Under the pieces are notes generated by a model. That model was not told where the DNA came from and searched no databases. It saw nothing but the letters and a program-made list of their open reading frames with translations. 14,075 nucleotides of DNA from an uncultured Collinsella sp. GTDB lineage: Bacteria > Actinomycetota > Coriobacteriia > Coriobacteriales > Coriobacteriaceae. The position numbers and the translations under genes were made by a program. The stretch covers positions 1 through 14,075 of the forward strand of contig CAJLLB010000039.1 in NCBI GenBank assembly GCA_905207425.1, given 5' to 3'. Shown in pieces: positions 1 through 6,393 of the stretch (position 1 is its first letter; the number at the start of each line of letters is the position of its first letter).

Positions 1-212
1 GCGTCGCCCGCGTAGCCGTCAAGCTCCAGATGGCCGGCATCGGTCCAGGCCCAGCTGGGGCCCGACACGCCCGGCTCGCAGTACGTCGCGCCTGCGATAA
101 ACAGGCTCTCCGCGCCCGCGGCACAAGAAGGCCCGCCCAGCAAAACGCATAGGCAGGCCATGGCAGCGATCGCGATGTGATGACGGCCGGTGTGGGACTC
201 GGCGGCAAACAT
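1..212 (-). CDS. Exported surface-type protein, N-terminal fragment (runs off left edge)
   Basis: About 70 codons of a gene that continues beyond the left edge. From the ATG at 212 the protein has a short His/Arg-containing N-terminus, a hydrophobic core (IAIAAMACLCVLLGG, residues about 14-28) and a small-residue cleavage region (SCAAGAES), so it looks like a Sec-type signal peptide. A Cys in the LGGPSCAAG stretch is not a clean lipobox. The mature part contains GPSWAWTDAGHLELDGY. This resembles the W-x-W ... L-x-LDGY motif I associate with repeat units of Gram-positive and coriobacterial exported proteins. The start is supported by GGAG five bases upstream. A GTG at 252 is also in frame but would put extra residues before the signal peptide. 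Its function cannot be told from this fragment. Confidence 0.6.
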   Translation of the reverse strand, partial: MFAAESHTGRHHIAIAAMACLCVLLGGPSCAAGAESLFIAGATYCEPGVSGPSWAWTDAGHLELDGYAGD

Positions 213-652
213 AGCCGCTCCGATCTTCGCAGGAGCCAATAGAATATGCACCAGAAAAATGCCCTGGTAGCAGCACCTATTAGTTTAGCGAGATCGATGC
301 GGGAGCAAAGAGAAATCGCGTGGGCAATGTCCACAATTAGGTGTAAATCGTTTTGCCAGCCGGTGAAAGGGAGAATCAGCTTCCGAATTCGCCCTTCACG
401 TTTCTGATGATGTTGTTTGATAAATGGTTCCGATAGTCCATAAAAGATGGTTCATAATAGATTTAGATGAAAAACCTTCGGATTTGTAAGGCGGGGTCGC
501 TGAGACGGTACCGCCTAGTTTTATCAGCGTGCGCCTAACGATCGAGATCACATTCTCCCTCGCGCGCGAAGAAGTCTTGCCCTGCGAAGACTATGATCGG
601 TTGGACAGGCCCGGCGTATATCGCGTACTTCCGTAGTTTTTCTTCGGAATAT

Positions 653-687
653 CCGTATTAAAAATACGGGCAAATTGACCAATTTGC
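653..687. repeat. Two abutting perfect palindromes (probable operator)
   Basis: Two different perfect inverted repeats lie end to end. The first is CCGTATT-AAA-AATACGG at 653-669. The second is GCAAATTG-AC-CAATTTGC at 670-687. Neither is followed by a T-run, so they do not look like terminators. The second overlaps the candidate -35 box (675-680) of the defence genes, which suits binding sites for a repressor or for a nucleoid protein. No regulator gene is adjacent. The inverted repeats are seen directly; the operator role is inferred. Confidence 0.55.
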
Positions 688-734
688 TAAGCTACTTTAT
701 CCTGTGTTTCAAATAGACTCAGAAAGCAGAGGAG
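675..734 (+). promoter_or_regulatory. Candidate promoter and ribosome binding site of the ATPase/TOPRIM genes
   Basis: TTGACC (675-680) and TATCCT (698-703) are separated by 17 bases, a sigma-70-like pair. Transcription would start near 710, giving a leader of about 30 bases. AGAGGAG at 728-734 is a strong Shine-Dalgarno site seven bases before the ATG at 742. The -35 box lies inside the second palindrome. Confidence 0.45.
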
Positions 735-741
735 CCGTGCC

Positions 742-1857
742 ATGCTCAAGAAGTTTTCGGTTTCAAATTTCAAGTGCTTCAATAAGCGAATTACATTTGA
801 TCTATCCGATCCCGCCAACTATTCATTCAATCAACAGGTAATTCAGGATGGCATTAAGGCAAAGGGCATCATATATGGTGCGAATGGCAGTGGAAAGTCC
901 AATTTCGCCCTCGCGATATTCGACATTGTTCTGCATCTGACCGACAAGGAAAAGCTGCTCAAAAAATACTCGCCATACCGGTGCCTTAATTCAAAGAGTT
1001 CAATTACAGAGTTTCAATACGATTTTGTCTTCGACAATATCGAGGTCGTATACCGCTACGGGAAAACCGACCCACAGACGCTTGTATACGAGAGTCTGTA
1101 CATTGCTGGCGTGGAGGTCTTGAGCTACAGGTTCGACGCTCAAACGGGCCATGTTGACCTGCCGGGCGCCGAGTCCCTCTCGCTTTCTACCGATCTCCCC
1201 ACTGAGTCCGACAGGCTGTCGCGTGTCAAATATGTCAAGAGCAATGCAATACTGCGAGATGAGCCGTCTGCCAGGGCGTTTAGAGCCTTCACCTCCTTTG
1301 TCGACAACATGCTCATGTTCTACTCGCTCGATGAGCGTGGATATCAGGGGCTTTCGGTTGGCTCGGATATCTTTACCCAGGGCATTATTCGCGAAGGAAA
1401 GATGGAGGACTTCCAAGAATTCTTGCGCCAGCAGGGAATCTCCCTGAACCTCGTATCCGTGGACGTGAATGGAGTTCCCGAGCTTTATTGCAGGTTCGAG
1501 GGCGGTACCGTTCCGTTTGCGTCGGTCGCCTCGACAGGCACCATGTCACTTGCTCTGTACTACTACTGGTATATCAAGATGAGCAAGGCTTCCTTGGTCT
1601 TTATCGATGAATTCGATGCCTTTTATCACTTTGAATTGTCCCGGTCGATCGTGGAGATGCTACGGGACCTTGAGGGTGTCCAGGTTTTCATTACGACGCA
1701 CAACACGGACCTTTTGACGAACGACCTCATGCGTCCCGATGTCTATTTCATTCTCAAGGAGGGGGAGATTTGCTCGCTGGAAAAGCTAACACCCAAGGAG
1801 CTCAGATTGGCGCATAACCTCCAGAAGATGTTTAAGGCCGGTGCTTTCGATGGCTAG
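742..1857 (+). CDS. AAA/ABC-type ATPase of an AbiL/RloA-like two-gene defence system
   Basis: A 371-residue ATPase of the SMC/OLD-like AAA_15/AAA_21 type. The N-terminus (KKFSVSNFKCF) is the usual opening beta strand. Walker A is GANGSGKS at residues 46-53. A signature-like ASTGT lies at 263-267, Walker B LVFIDEFDAF at 285-294, and the switch histidine is H320 in FITTHNTDLL. The middle (about 80-250) is the variable insert of this class. All nucleotide-binding elements are intact. The stop overlaps the next gene by eight bases, so the two are translationally coupled. In AbiL, RloAB and PARIS systems such an ATPase is known or thought to sense phage and to hold or activate a TOPRIM-type effector. 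Base composition is lower in GC than the surrounding backbone, which suggests transfer. The family assignment is good. The exact system (AbiL, PARIS or a new relative) is inferred. Confidence 0.85.
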   Translation: MLKKFSVSNFKCFNKRITFDLSDPANYSFNQQVIQDGIKAKGIIYGANGSGKSNFALAIFDIVLHLTDKEKLLKKYSPYRCLNSKSSITEFQYDFVFDNIEVVYRYGKTDPQTLVYESLYIAGVEVLSYRFDAQTGHVDLPGAESLSLSTDLPTESDRLSRVKYVKSNAILRDEPSARAFRAFTSFVDNMLMFYSLDERGYQGLSVGSDIFTQGIIREGKMEDFQEFLRQQGISLNLVSVDVNGVPELYCRFEGGTVPFASVASTGTMSLALYYYWYIKMSKASLVFIDEFDAFYHFELSRSIVEMLRDLEGVQVFITTHNTDLLTNDLMRPDVYFILKEGEICSLEKLTPKELRLAHNLQKMFKAGAFDG

Positions 1858-2647
1858 CCCGGTCACGCTCTTCATCGTTGAAGGAGAGTCGCGTGACCTG
1901 CGCTTTGCGGAGAAGATGAAGGATCTTTTTCTGAAAGGGAGAGATGACCTGAGGGTGATCTGTCTGCCAGCGGCGCAGAACATCTACATGCTTTACGAGC
2001 GGCTTGCAGAGGAGGACTTCGATCTGGATGTTGTGGAGGTACTGAGAGAAACGGTGCCTTCTGCTGCAAAATGTCTAGAGGGCGTGGAGAGGGATTCTGT
2101 TGATGAGGTCTTTCTCTTCTTTGACTACGACTCTCATCAGAACAATGCGCCTGGATGCGAGTCCGATGCCCTTGTGGAGGCGATGCTCCTCGCATTCGAT
2201 AACGAGCACGAGAGCGGAAAGCTCTATATAAGCTACCCGATGGTCGAGGCACTGTACGATTATCGCGCAGGGCAGTGCCAGGCGCATTCAGGCTGTTTTG
2301 TTGACAACTCGGAAATCGCTCAATATAAAAATAAGTCGGGAGAGGGAAACGTTAACGTGGGGAAGCACATGGAGCTTCCCCAATGGAAAGATGCAATCGC
2401 TGCCTTCGTATTGAGATGCAAGTGCCTGCTCGGTCTCGATGAGGTTTCATTTGAGACGTATCGAGAGCTGGTTACGGTCGATGCGATCTTCCGCGAGGAG
2501 AAAAGGATGCGGATCGAGGACGGTTCGGTGTTTGTGCTATCGGCTTTTCCAGAGTTTCTGCTCGACTATTTCGGTGATAAGTTCTTTAATTCCATGGCTC
2601 CGATGCGCCACCTTAAGTTCGATGATTGCCCCCGAGGAAATGGATGA
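1850..2647 (+). CDS. TOPRIM-like RloB/AbiLii-type effector, partner of the upstream ATPase
   Basis: A 265-residue protein opening with VTLFIVEGES (E11). It has FFDYDSH at residues 91-97 (D92, D94) and SYPMVEAL at 128-135. A glutamate after the first strand followed by a DxD after a later one is the metal-binding signature of TOPRIM domains. The YPxVEA motif is what I associate with RloB, AbiLii and DUF4435-like proteins. The expected role is a nuclease that damages nucleic acid when released by the ATPase. ATG 1850 is preferred because it lies in the eight-base overlap with the upstream gene. A GTG at 1841 in the same frame would add three residues. Only a weak AAGG (1834-1837) precedes either start, consistent with coupled translation. 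AbiLii-like is the best fit, but AriB-like or retron-effector-like remain possible. Confidence 0.75.
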   Translation: MASPVTLFIVEGESRDLRFAEKMKDLFLKGRDDLRVICLPAAQNIYMLYERLAEEDFDLDVVEVLRETVPSAAKCLEGVERDSVDEVFLFFDYDSHQNNAPGCESDALVEAMLLAFDNEHESGKLYISYPMVEALYDYRAGQCQAHSGCFVDNSEIAQYKNKSGEGNVNVGKHMELPQWKDAIAAFVLRCKCLLGLDEVSFETYRELVTVDAIFREEKRMRIEDGSVFVLSAFPEFLLDYFGDKFFNSMAPMRHLKFDDCPRGNG

Positions 2648-2654
2648 GACGCAA

Positions 2655-3017
2655 TTAATCTCGCGGGTACAGGTTCTCCTGTCTAAATTGTGAACTCGGC
2701 ATAAGAGATGTTGTTGGCCATGCCCCGGACAGCATCCAGTCGATGATGTTCTCTTGCCTGATGCCGCCGCGACCTCCCACGTCAACGCGGTCGAGCGTGA
2801 GCGGGGTCTTCGGATAGTTGTTCCGAATCGCCTGCAGCGGCGCGAGCTCGGGAAAGTACCTCACTATCAGCTTCCCCCACTCCGACTTCGGGTTCACGCA
2901 GGTGATGTGGAACCCGTTAAGCCCAGCTTGGACAAGCTGTTAGGAGACTGGCATTTCGCCTGCGTCGATCTCGAGAGGATCGGCGACAAGGTTGCGAACA
3001 AGGACTGGAAAGGTCAT
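2655..3017 (-). pseudogene. Interrupted, unidentified gene remnant between the defence genes
   Basis: Read on the minus strand from the ATG at 3017, the frame gives about 25 protein-like residues (MTFPVLVRNLVADPLEIDAG...). It then hits one in-frame TAA (2940-2942) and continues for about 94 more residues. Those include FHITCVNPKSEWGKLIVRYF, IRNNYPKTPLTLDRVDVGG and RQENIIDWMLSGAWP, and the frame ends at 2655. The composition, with aromatic and charged residues in a protein-like pattern, is far more natural than the plus-strand frames over the same bases. No ribosome binding site is visible before the ATG. I do not recognise the family. The tail after GAWPTT looks less natural and may be read-out past the true break. 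It may be the relic of a gene displaced when the defence genes were acquired, or a fragment of a third defence component. Confidence 0.4.
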
Positions 3018-3034
3018 TATGAGGGGTAAATAAG

Positions 3035-4555
3035 ATGACAGACAACACGTATTCGGGAACTCTAAAATTCAAAGATGTTGATTTTGTCTTTGTGTTCGAT
3101 GGCTCTGAGCTTGTTCTCATCCCGCCCAAAGAACGCAAGAATGACATTATGTGGGGTTGGCTAAAAAAAGAAATTTGCCCCGGTGTGTATACATCCGGCG
3201 ACCCTTTGACTGTTGATGTGCCTTATCTTGACGGCTTCTGCAACGAGACAAGCAAGCGATTGATCTTTTTGACCAGGGAGGAATCGACTGTCGGAAGTCG
3301 AAATTCGACTCTGTATATCAACGTTGCTGGGTATCTGGAATGTAGCCCGAATACCAATGGTTTTTGCAGGATGACTCTATCCGGCAGGGCCTTGAATTAC
3401 ATTCATCCGGTTAATAGGGCATTCTCGCAGGTATTTGATTCTGACGACCTTACAGAAAAGGGAATCATCTCAATCAGGACAAATGGATTCGACAGAACTT
3501 CGACCGTGAAGAGAGCATTTCGCTTTGAGGGCAGAGATATCGCGGCGTATTTCTCAGTTGGGTGGACATGCAGTATGAAAATTAGTACTCCACCCATCAC
3601 CCTTAATTCCAGCATGATTTTCGAGTTTGATGAAACGGACGATTACTGGTTTTTCTATCGCCTGTGGCATGCAGCAGAAGACTTCCTCAAATATCTGACA
3701 TTCAGCAAAAACACACTAATTGAGGATTGCAGCCTGCAGGCTATGTACGACGACTCGCATTACCCCAGCACAGCTGAATTCAAGCTAGCGAGATCCTCAG
3801 AGCCATTTGATACCAAGCCTCTTGAAAAAGGTCGATATATTCAGCTGTCTTTGCTGGACCCGTATGAGATTAAAATGTTTGGAGCGATTGCAGACGGAGA
3901 AATCTACCTAAGGCATATTCCTGAAACATACGAAAAGGGACATACGCTCGATGCATCGGACTTCGTGCTGACTTCCGCAGCATTTGAATGGGAATTTGAC
4001 CAAGCGTATCCAAGCGGAGTTGTCAAATCAGAAGCTCGAGTGGCTGCTGAGCAACGAGCATCAGCTCAGATGGATGAATGCATTAACCAAAGCTCCGGAA
4101 AAGCTAAAAAGATATTGAAATATGCAAAGAAGAGCATCGGCTTTAGCAATCTGGAATCGAAGATAGTACAGGCTGGTCGAGATTTTCATGAAATGATTGG
4201 GGTATTTGGGGAAGGTCTATACAAAAGGAATGATGAGGAATTTTCCTACGAAGTCATTGGAAGCAGGCTGGCTGAGCAAAGAAATGACTTTGCCCATGGA
4301 AACATTGACAAGGATTTCAAAGGCGCTGCCATTCTTGATTTGCTGCTTCTACGCTATCTTGTCTATGCAATGCAGCTGAAGCGCATCGGTGTCTCAGCTG
4401 CAAATACTCGCAGAGCGATAAATGAGCTATTTGGCTTAATGTATTACCTCCCTGCAGAAGACGGTGACACAGAGACGGTGGCCAAGAACACTGAGATAAA
4501 TGAGCCGAACAACGAAACCGAAGGCAATGCAGACGAAATCGTAGAGGCGGAATAG
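3035..4555 (+). CDS. Apea-like HEPN-domain protein, probable standalone anti-phage ribonuclease
   Basis: A 506-residue protein with no signal peptide or membrane segment. The C-terminal third (about 330-470) is mostly helical. It carries RLAEQRNDFAHGNIDKDF at 411-428, giving R416-N417-x3-H421, the RNxxxH (Rx4H) motif that forms the metal-independent RNase site of HEPN domains. The N-terminal 300 residues are beta-rich, with no nucleotide-binding motif. This two-part layout fits ApeA and related Apea-HEPN defence proteins, in which the HEPN domain causes abortive infection. The last 35 residues are acidic and probably disordered. GAGGGG (3021-3026) lies eight bases before the ATG. Codon use is much more AT-rich than in the ABC or IS genes, a sign of acquisition. 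The HEPN call is firm from the motif. Membership of the ApeA family is inferred from architecture. It may be expressed separately from the upstream pair, since 387 bases and a broken opposite-strand gene intervene. Confidence 0.75.
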   Translation: MTDNTYSGTLKFKDVDFVFVFDGSELVLIPPKERKNDIMWGWLKKEICPGVYTSGDPLTVDVPYLDGFCNETSKRLIFLTREESTVGSRNSTLYINVAGYLECSPNTNGFCRMTLSGRALNYIHPVNRAFSQVFDSDDLTEKGIISIRTNGFDRTSTVKRAFRFEGRDIAAYFSVGWTCSMKISTPPITLNSSMIFEFDETDDYWFFYRLWHAAEDFLKYLTFSKNTLIEDCSLQAMYDDSHYPSTAEFKLARSSEPFDTKPLEKGRYIQLSLLDPYEIKMFGAIADGEIYLRHIPETYEKGHTLDASDFVLTSAAFEWEFDQAYPSGVVKSEARVAAEQRASAQMDECINQSSGKAKKILKYAKKSIGFSNLESKIVQAGRDFHEMIGVFGEGLYKRNDEEFSYEVIGSRLAEQRNDFAHGNIDKDFKGAAILDLLLLRYLVYAMQLKRIGVSAANTRRAINELFGLMYYLPAEDGDTETVAKNTEINEPNNETEGNADEIVEAE

Positions 4556-4575
4556 AATGGTTCCCGACTGCTGAC

Positions 4576-4584
4576 GCTCCTATT
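4576..4584. repeat. Left copy of the IS110 boundary direct repeat
   Basis: GCTCCTATT, identical to 5969-5977. It contains the transposase stop codon (CTA on this strand, TAG on the coding strand). The bases on either side differ between the two copies, so the match is exactly nine. Confidence 0.5.
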
Positions 4585-5869
4585 TGGCAAGGTGTTTTTT
4601 AGAATCCATTTTGCGCTCGGCCTCGAAGGCTTGCCTGTCCCAATCGAGCGGAAGTCCGGCCTCGACCCATGCCTCGTAGGCCCTCCTTATGGGCTTGAGC
4701 TCCCTTTGGCCCCTCTCCAGCATCGAGATGTACTTCTCGCTGGTGCCCAGTATGGACGCCGCCCTCACCTGGCTGACCTTCGCCGCGCGCCTGGCCGCCA
4801 CGAGCTCCGAGGCGTCCTCGGGCCTCCTGATCTCGTGCGGGCGCATCAGCGCCCGGTACGCCTCCCTGGCCACGTAGCGCTTGAGGCACCTCATGACCTC
4901 CCTGTCGCTCTTTCCCCGCCCCCTGGCCCTCTCGGCGTACTCGGCGGTCTCGGGGTCGCGCATGACCCTCTGCCTCGCGATCTCGTGCAGCGCGCTGTTC
5001 GCCTGCCGGTCGCCGCCCCTGTTGAGCCTGTGCCTCACGGTCTTGCCGCTCGAGGCGGGGATGGGGCAGGCGCCGCATATCGCCGCGAACGACGCCTCGG
5101 AGCGCAGCCTGCCCGGGTTGTCCCCGGCCGCGACCGCGAGCTTGGCCGCGCTCACGGGCCCGCACCCGTACATCGCCAACAGCGCGGGGCAGTTCTCCTC
5201 CAGGGACGCCTCGATCGCGCGCTCCATGTCGTGCGCCGCGTCGCGCGCCGCCGCCCACAGGTCCGCCAGCGCTCCGAGCGCGGCGCCCAGCGCGCCCTCG
5301 GCGCGCACGGAGGGGAGCTCCTCCATCAGCCTCGGCCCTCCCATGCCGCGGAACCTCGACCTGAGCCCTTCCGGCGCGGTGGTGAGCAGCGACCTCGCGG
5401 TGTTGATCGCCGAGGTCCGCGCCTTCACCGCCCCGGAGCGCGCCGCGAGCATGCAGCGCACCCCGTCGACCCACCCGTCCTGGCTCTTGGGGGTCCCGAG
5501 CCTTGAGCCGGACATCGCCGCGCGGGCGGCCCTCTCCGCGTCCGCCTCGTCGCACTTTCCCTGCCTCGGGCGCCTCCTCTGCATCCTCGCCGGGGAGAGC
5601 GCCTCGCGCACGGGCATCCCCAGCGACGCGAGGTGCCTGGTGAGGCCCGCCCCGTAGGACGACGTCCCCTCCATCGCGATGCAGGCCGGCTCCCCGGCCG
5701 CGGCGATCGCCCCGGCGAGCGCCTCGTAGCCCGCCGCGTCGGCGGGGAACTGGCGGGACAGGACCTTGCGGCCCCTCCAGTCCAGGACGTACAGCCAGTG
5801 CGAGTCGGCGTGGGTGTCGACCCCGCAGAAGACCGGCCCGCGGGCGTCGGGTGTCGATTCGTTTTGCAT
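4580..5869 (-). CDS. IS110-family (DEDD/serine) transposase with added C-terminal XRE-like HTH
   Basis: A 429-residue transposase. The N-terminal RuvC-like DEDD domain shows D18 (CGVDTH), E67 (AMEGTSSYG) and D107/D110 (KCDEADAE, the family KxDxxDA motif). The C-terminal Tnp_20 domain shows PIPASSGKT at 270-277 with the candidate nucleophilic serine S273/S274, then RLNRGGDRQANSALHEIA. Both catalytic halves look intact. Beyond this, residues about 355-400 (SQVRAASILGTSEKYISMLERG) form an XRE/Cro-like helix-turn-helix that most IS110 transposases lack. The start at 5869 is chosen because GGAG lies six bases upstream (complement of 5876-5879). The frame is open to an ATG at 5968, but that would run through the likely guide RNA region. 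High GC matches the backbone rather than the defence genes. IS110 enzymes are directed by a bridge RNA encoded in the element. Confidence 0.9.
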   Translation of the reverse strand: MQNESTPDARGPVFCGVDTHADSHWLYVLDWRGRKVLSRQFPADAAGYEALAGAIAAAGEPACIAMEGTSSYGAGLTRHLASLGMPVREALSPARMQRRRPRQGKCDEADAERAARAAMSGSRLGTPKSQDGWVDGVRCMLAARSGAVKARTSAINTARSLLTTAPEGLRSRFRGMGGPRLMEELPSVRAEGALGAALGALADLWAAARDAAHDMERAIEASLEENCPALLAMYGCGPVSAAKLAVAAGDNPGRLRSEASFAAICGACPIPASSGKTVRHRLNRGGDRQANSALHEIARQRVMRDPETAEYAERARGRGKSDREVMRCLKRYVAREAYRALMRPHEIRRPEDASELVAARRAAKVSQVRAASILGTSEKYISMLERGQRELKPIRRAYEAWVEAGLPLDWDRQAFEAERKMDSKKHLAK

Positions 5870-5968
5870 GTCTCGCTCCGTTCTTTCTGTGCTCGCCTGG
5901 ACCGGGCAGACGGCACACTGACGGGGCGCGATAGAATGCGGTTGTTCGGGTCCGCGGTATCGCTCCAT
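5870..5968 (-). ncRNA. Candidate bridge-RNA region upstream of the IS110 transposase
   Basis: The non-coding strip between the transposase start and the right boundary repeat. It holds a strong stem-loop at 5928-5963: GCGATA (5928-5933) pairs with TATCGC (5958-5963), and GCGG (5938-5941) pairs with CCGC (5952-5955), with an asymmetric internal loop between the stems. IS110-group elements encode their bridge RNA upstream of the transposase, as stems carrying internal guide loops. The location and the looped stem fit. The strip is shorter than the roughly 180-base RNA known for IS621, so the RNA may extend into the coding sequence or past the repeat. CTGACG occurs both here (5918-5923) and at the left flank (4571-4576), but a six-base match could be chance. 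Confidence 0.3.
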
Positions 5969-5977
5969 GCTCCTATT
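5969..5977. repeat. Right copy of the IS110 boundary direct repeat
   Basis: GCTCCTATT, identical to 4576-4584. Removing one copy and the DNA between them would give the predicted empty site, joining ...CTGCTGAC to this repeat and then AGGTCATGCGG.... Confidence 0.5.
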
Positions 5978-6360
5978 AGGTCATGCGGCGGTCTCGGCTC
6001 GCCGCGGCCCGCGCGGGACATGTCAGGAAACGAGGGCAGCCCTGTGGGCGCCAGCGGAATGTGGGGTCACCGCGCGGTCCGCATCTGATGGTGTCGACGT
6101 CAATGGTATACGGGTGCATCATCGACGTCTTCAATACAGAAAATATCAGTGCGGAGTGTTCTGAAAACTAAGCCCGGCCCCCGCCTGCGGTGACGCTGCT
6201 GCAAGCGATCTGCGATGGGGCCGTTGTTGGTTGGGGCCGCTGGGCTGATGTGAGGGCACGTGGCCGCTGCGGGCCCTGGTCCCGGCGGTGGCCTCGGCGC
6301 TTTGCGCCTGCTGCCTGCGGGGACTTTGGGGTCGATTGGGGTTGTCTGCACAATTCGCGG
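5978..6360. other. Intergenic stretch right of the IS110, before ogt
   Basis: About 380 bases with no convincing gene. The left part is very GC-rich with local palindromes (CCGCGG, CCGCGCGG). A plus-strand frame ending at 6171 (MVYGCIIDVFNTENISAE..., from about 6103) reads somewhat like protein but has no ribosome binding site. The right part (6180-6330) is G-rich and may fold strongly in the ogt leader. TCGACGTC occurs twice, near 6095 and 6122. Confidence 0.35.
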
Positions 6361-6387
6361 TATTATGTTGCGGAGTTTTGAAAGGAG
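6361..6387 (+). promoter_or_regulatory. -10 box and ribosome binding site of ogt
   Basis: TATTAT at 6361-6366 matches the -10 consensus at five of six positions. No well-spaced -35 box is obvious; TTGGGG and TTGTCT upstream are at 19 and 13 bases. AAAGGAG at 6381-6387 is six bases before the GTG start at 6394. The transcript leader would be only about 20 bases. Confidence 0.45.
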
Positions 6388-6393
6388 CCGCTG

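Larger units (their letters stand above)
213..741. other. 529-bp intergenic stretch, AT-richer than the backbone
   Basis: No convincing gene is seen. It lies between the divergent starts of the exported protein and the defence block, so both promoters should be here. A GC hairpin (AGGCGG at 489-494 with CCGCCT at 511-516, then AGTTTTAT) could be a weak terminator. A GTG-started frame at 529-636 (35 codons, ending RPGVYRVLP) reads like protein but has no ribosome binding site. It may be a leftover gene end. The last 90 bases hold the palindromes and promoter described separately. Confidence 0.5.
4576..5977 (-). mobile_element. IS110-family insertion sequence bounded by a 9-bp direct repeat
   Basis: A single IS110-type transposase fills almost all of a segment bounded by two exact copies of GCTCCTATT, at 4576-4584 and 5969-5977. 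IS110 elements lack terminal inverted repeats and recombine at short shared core sequences, so direct repeats at the ends fit the family. One copy to the next is 1393 bp, within the usual IS110 size range. The left copy contains the transposase stop codon. The element lies 20 bases after the HEPN gene stop, so that gene appears intact. About 100 non-coding bases precede the transposase. Exact ends are inferred from the repeat; they could lie further right if the guide RNA region is longer. Confidence 0.6.

Noticed and set aside
19..276. Minus-strand frame with an ATG at 276
   Set aside because: It is out of frame with the signal-peptide-bearing frame starting at 212, is full of Arg and Cys, and has no ribosome binding site.
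529..636. A 35-codon GTG-started ORF in the left intergenic region
   Set aside because: The sequence is protein-like at the end, but there is no ribosome binding site and no recognisable motif.
2640..2693. A 17-codon ORF (MDETQLISRVQVLLSKL) overlapping the TOPRIM-like gene end
   Set aside because: The Shine-Dalgarno-like GAGG is only two bases from the ATG and the product is too short to assess. It may be a leftover start of a lost gene.
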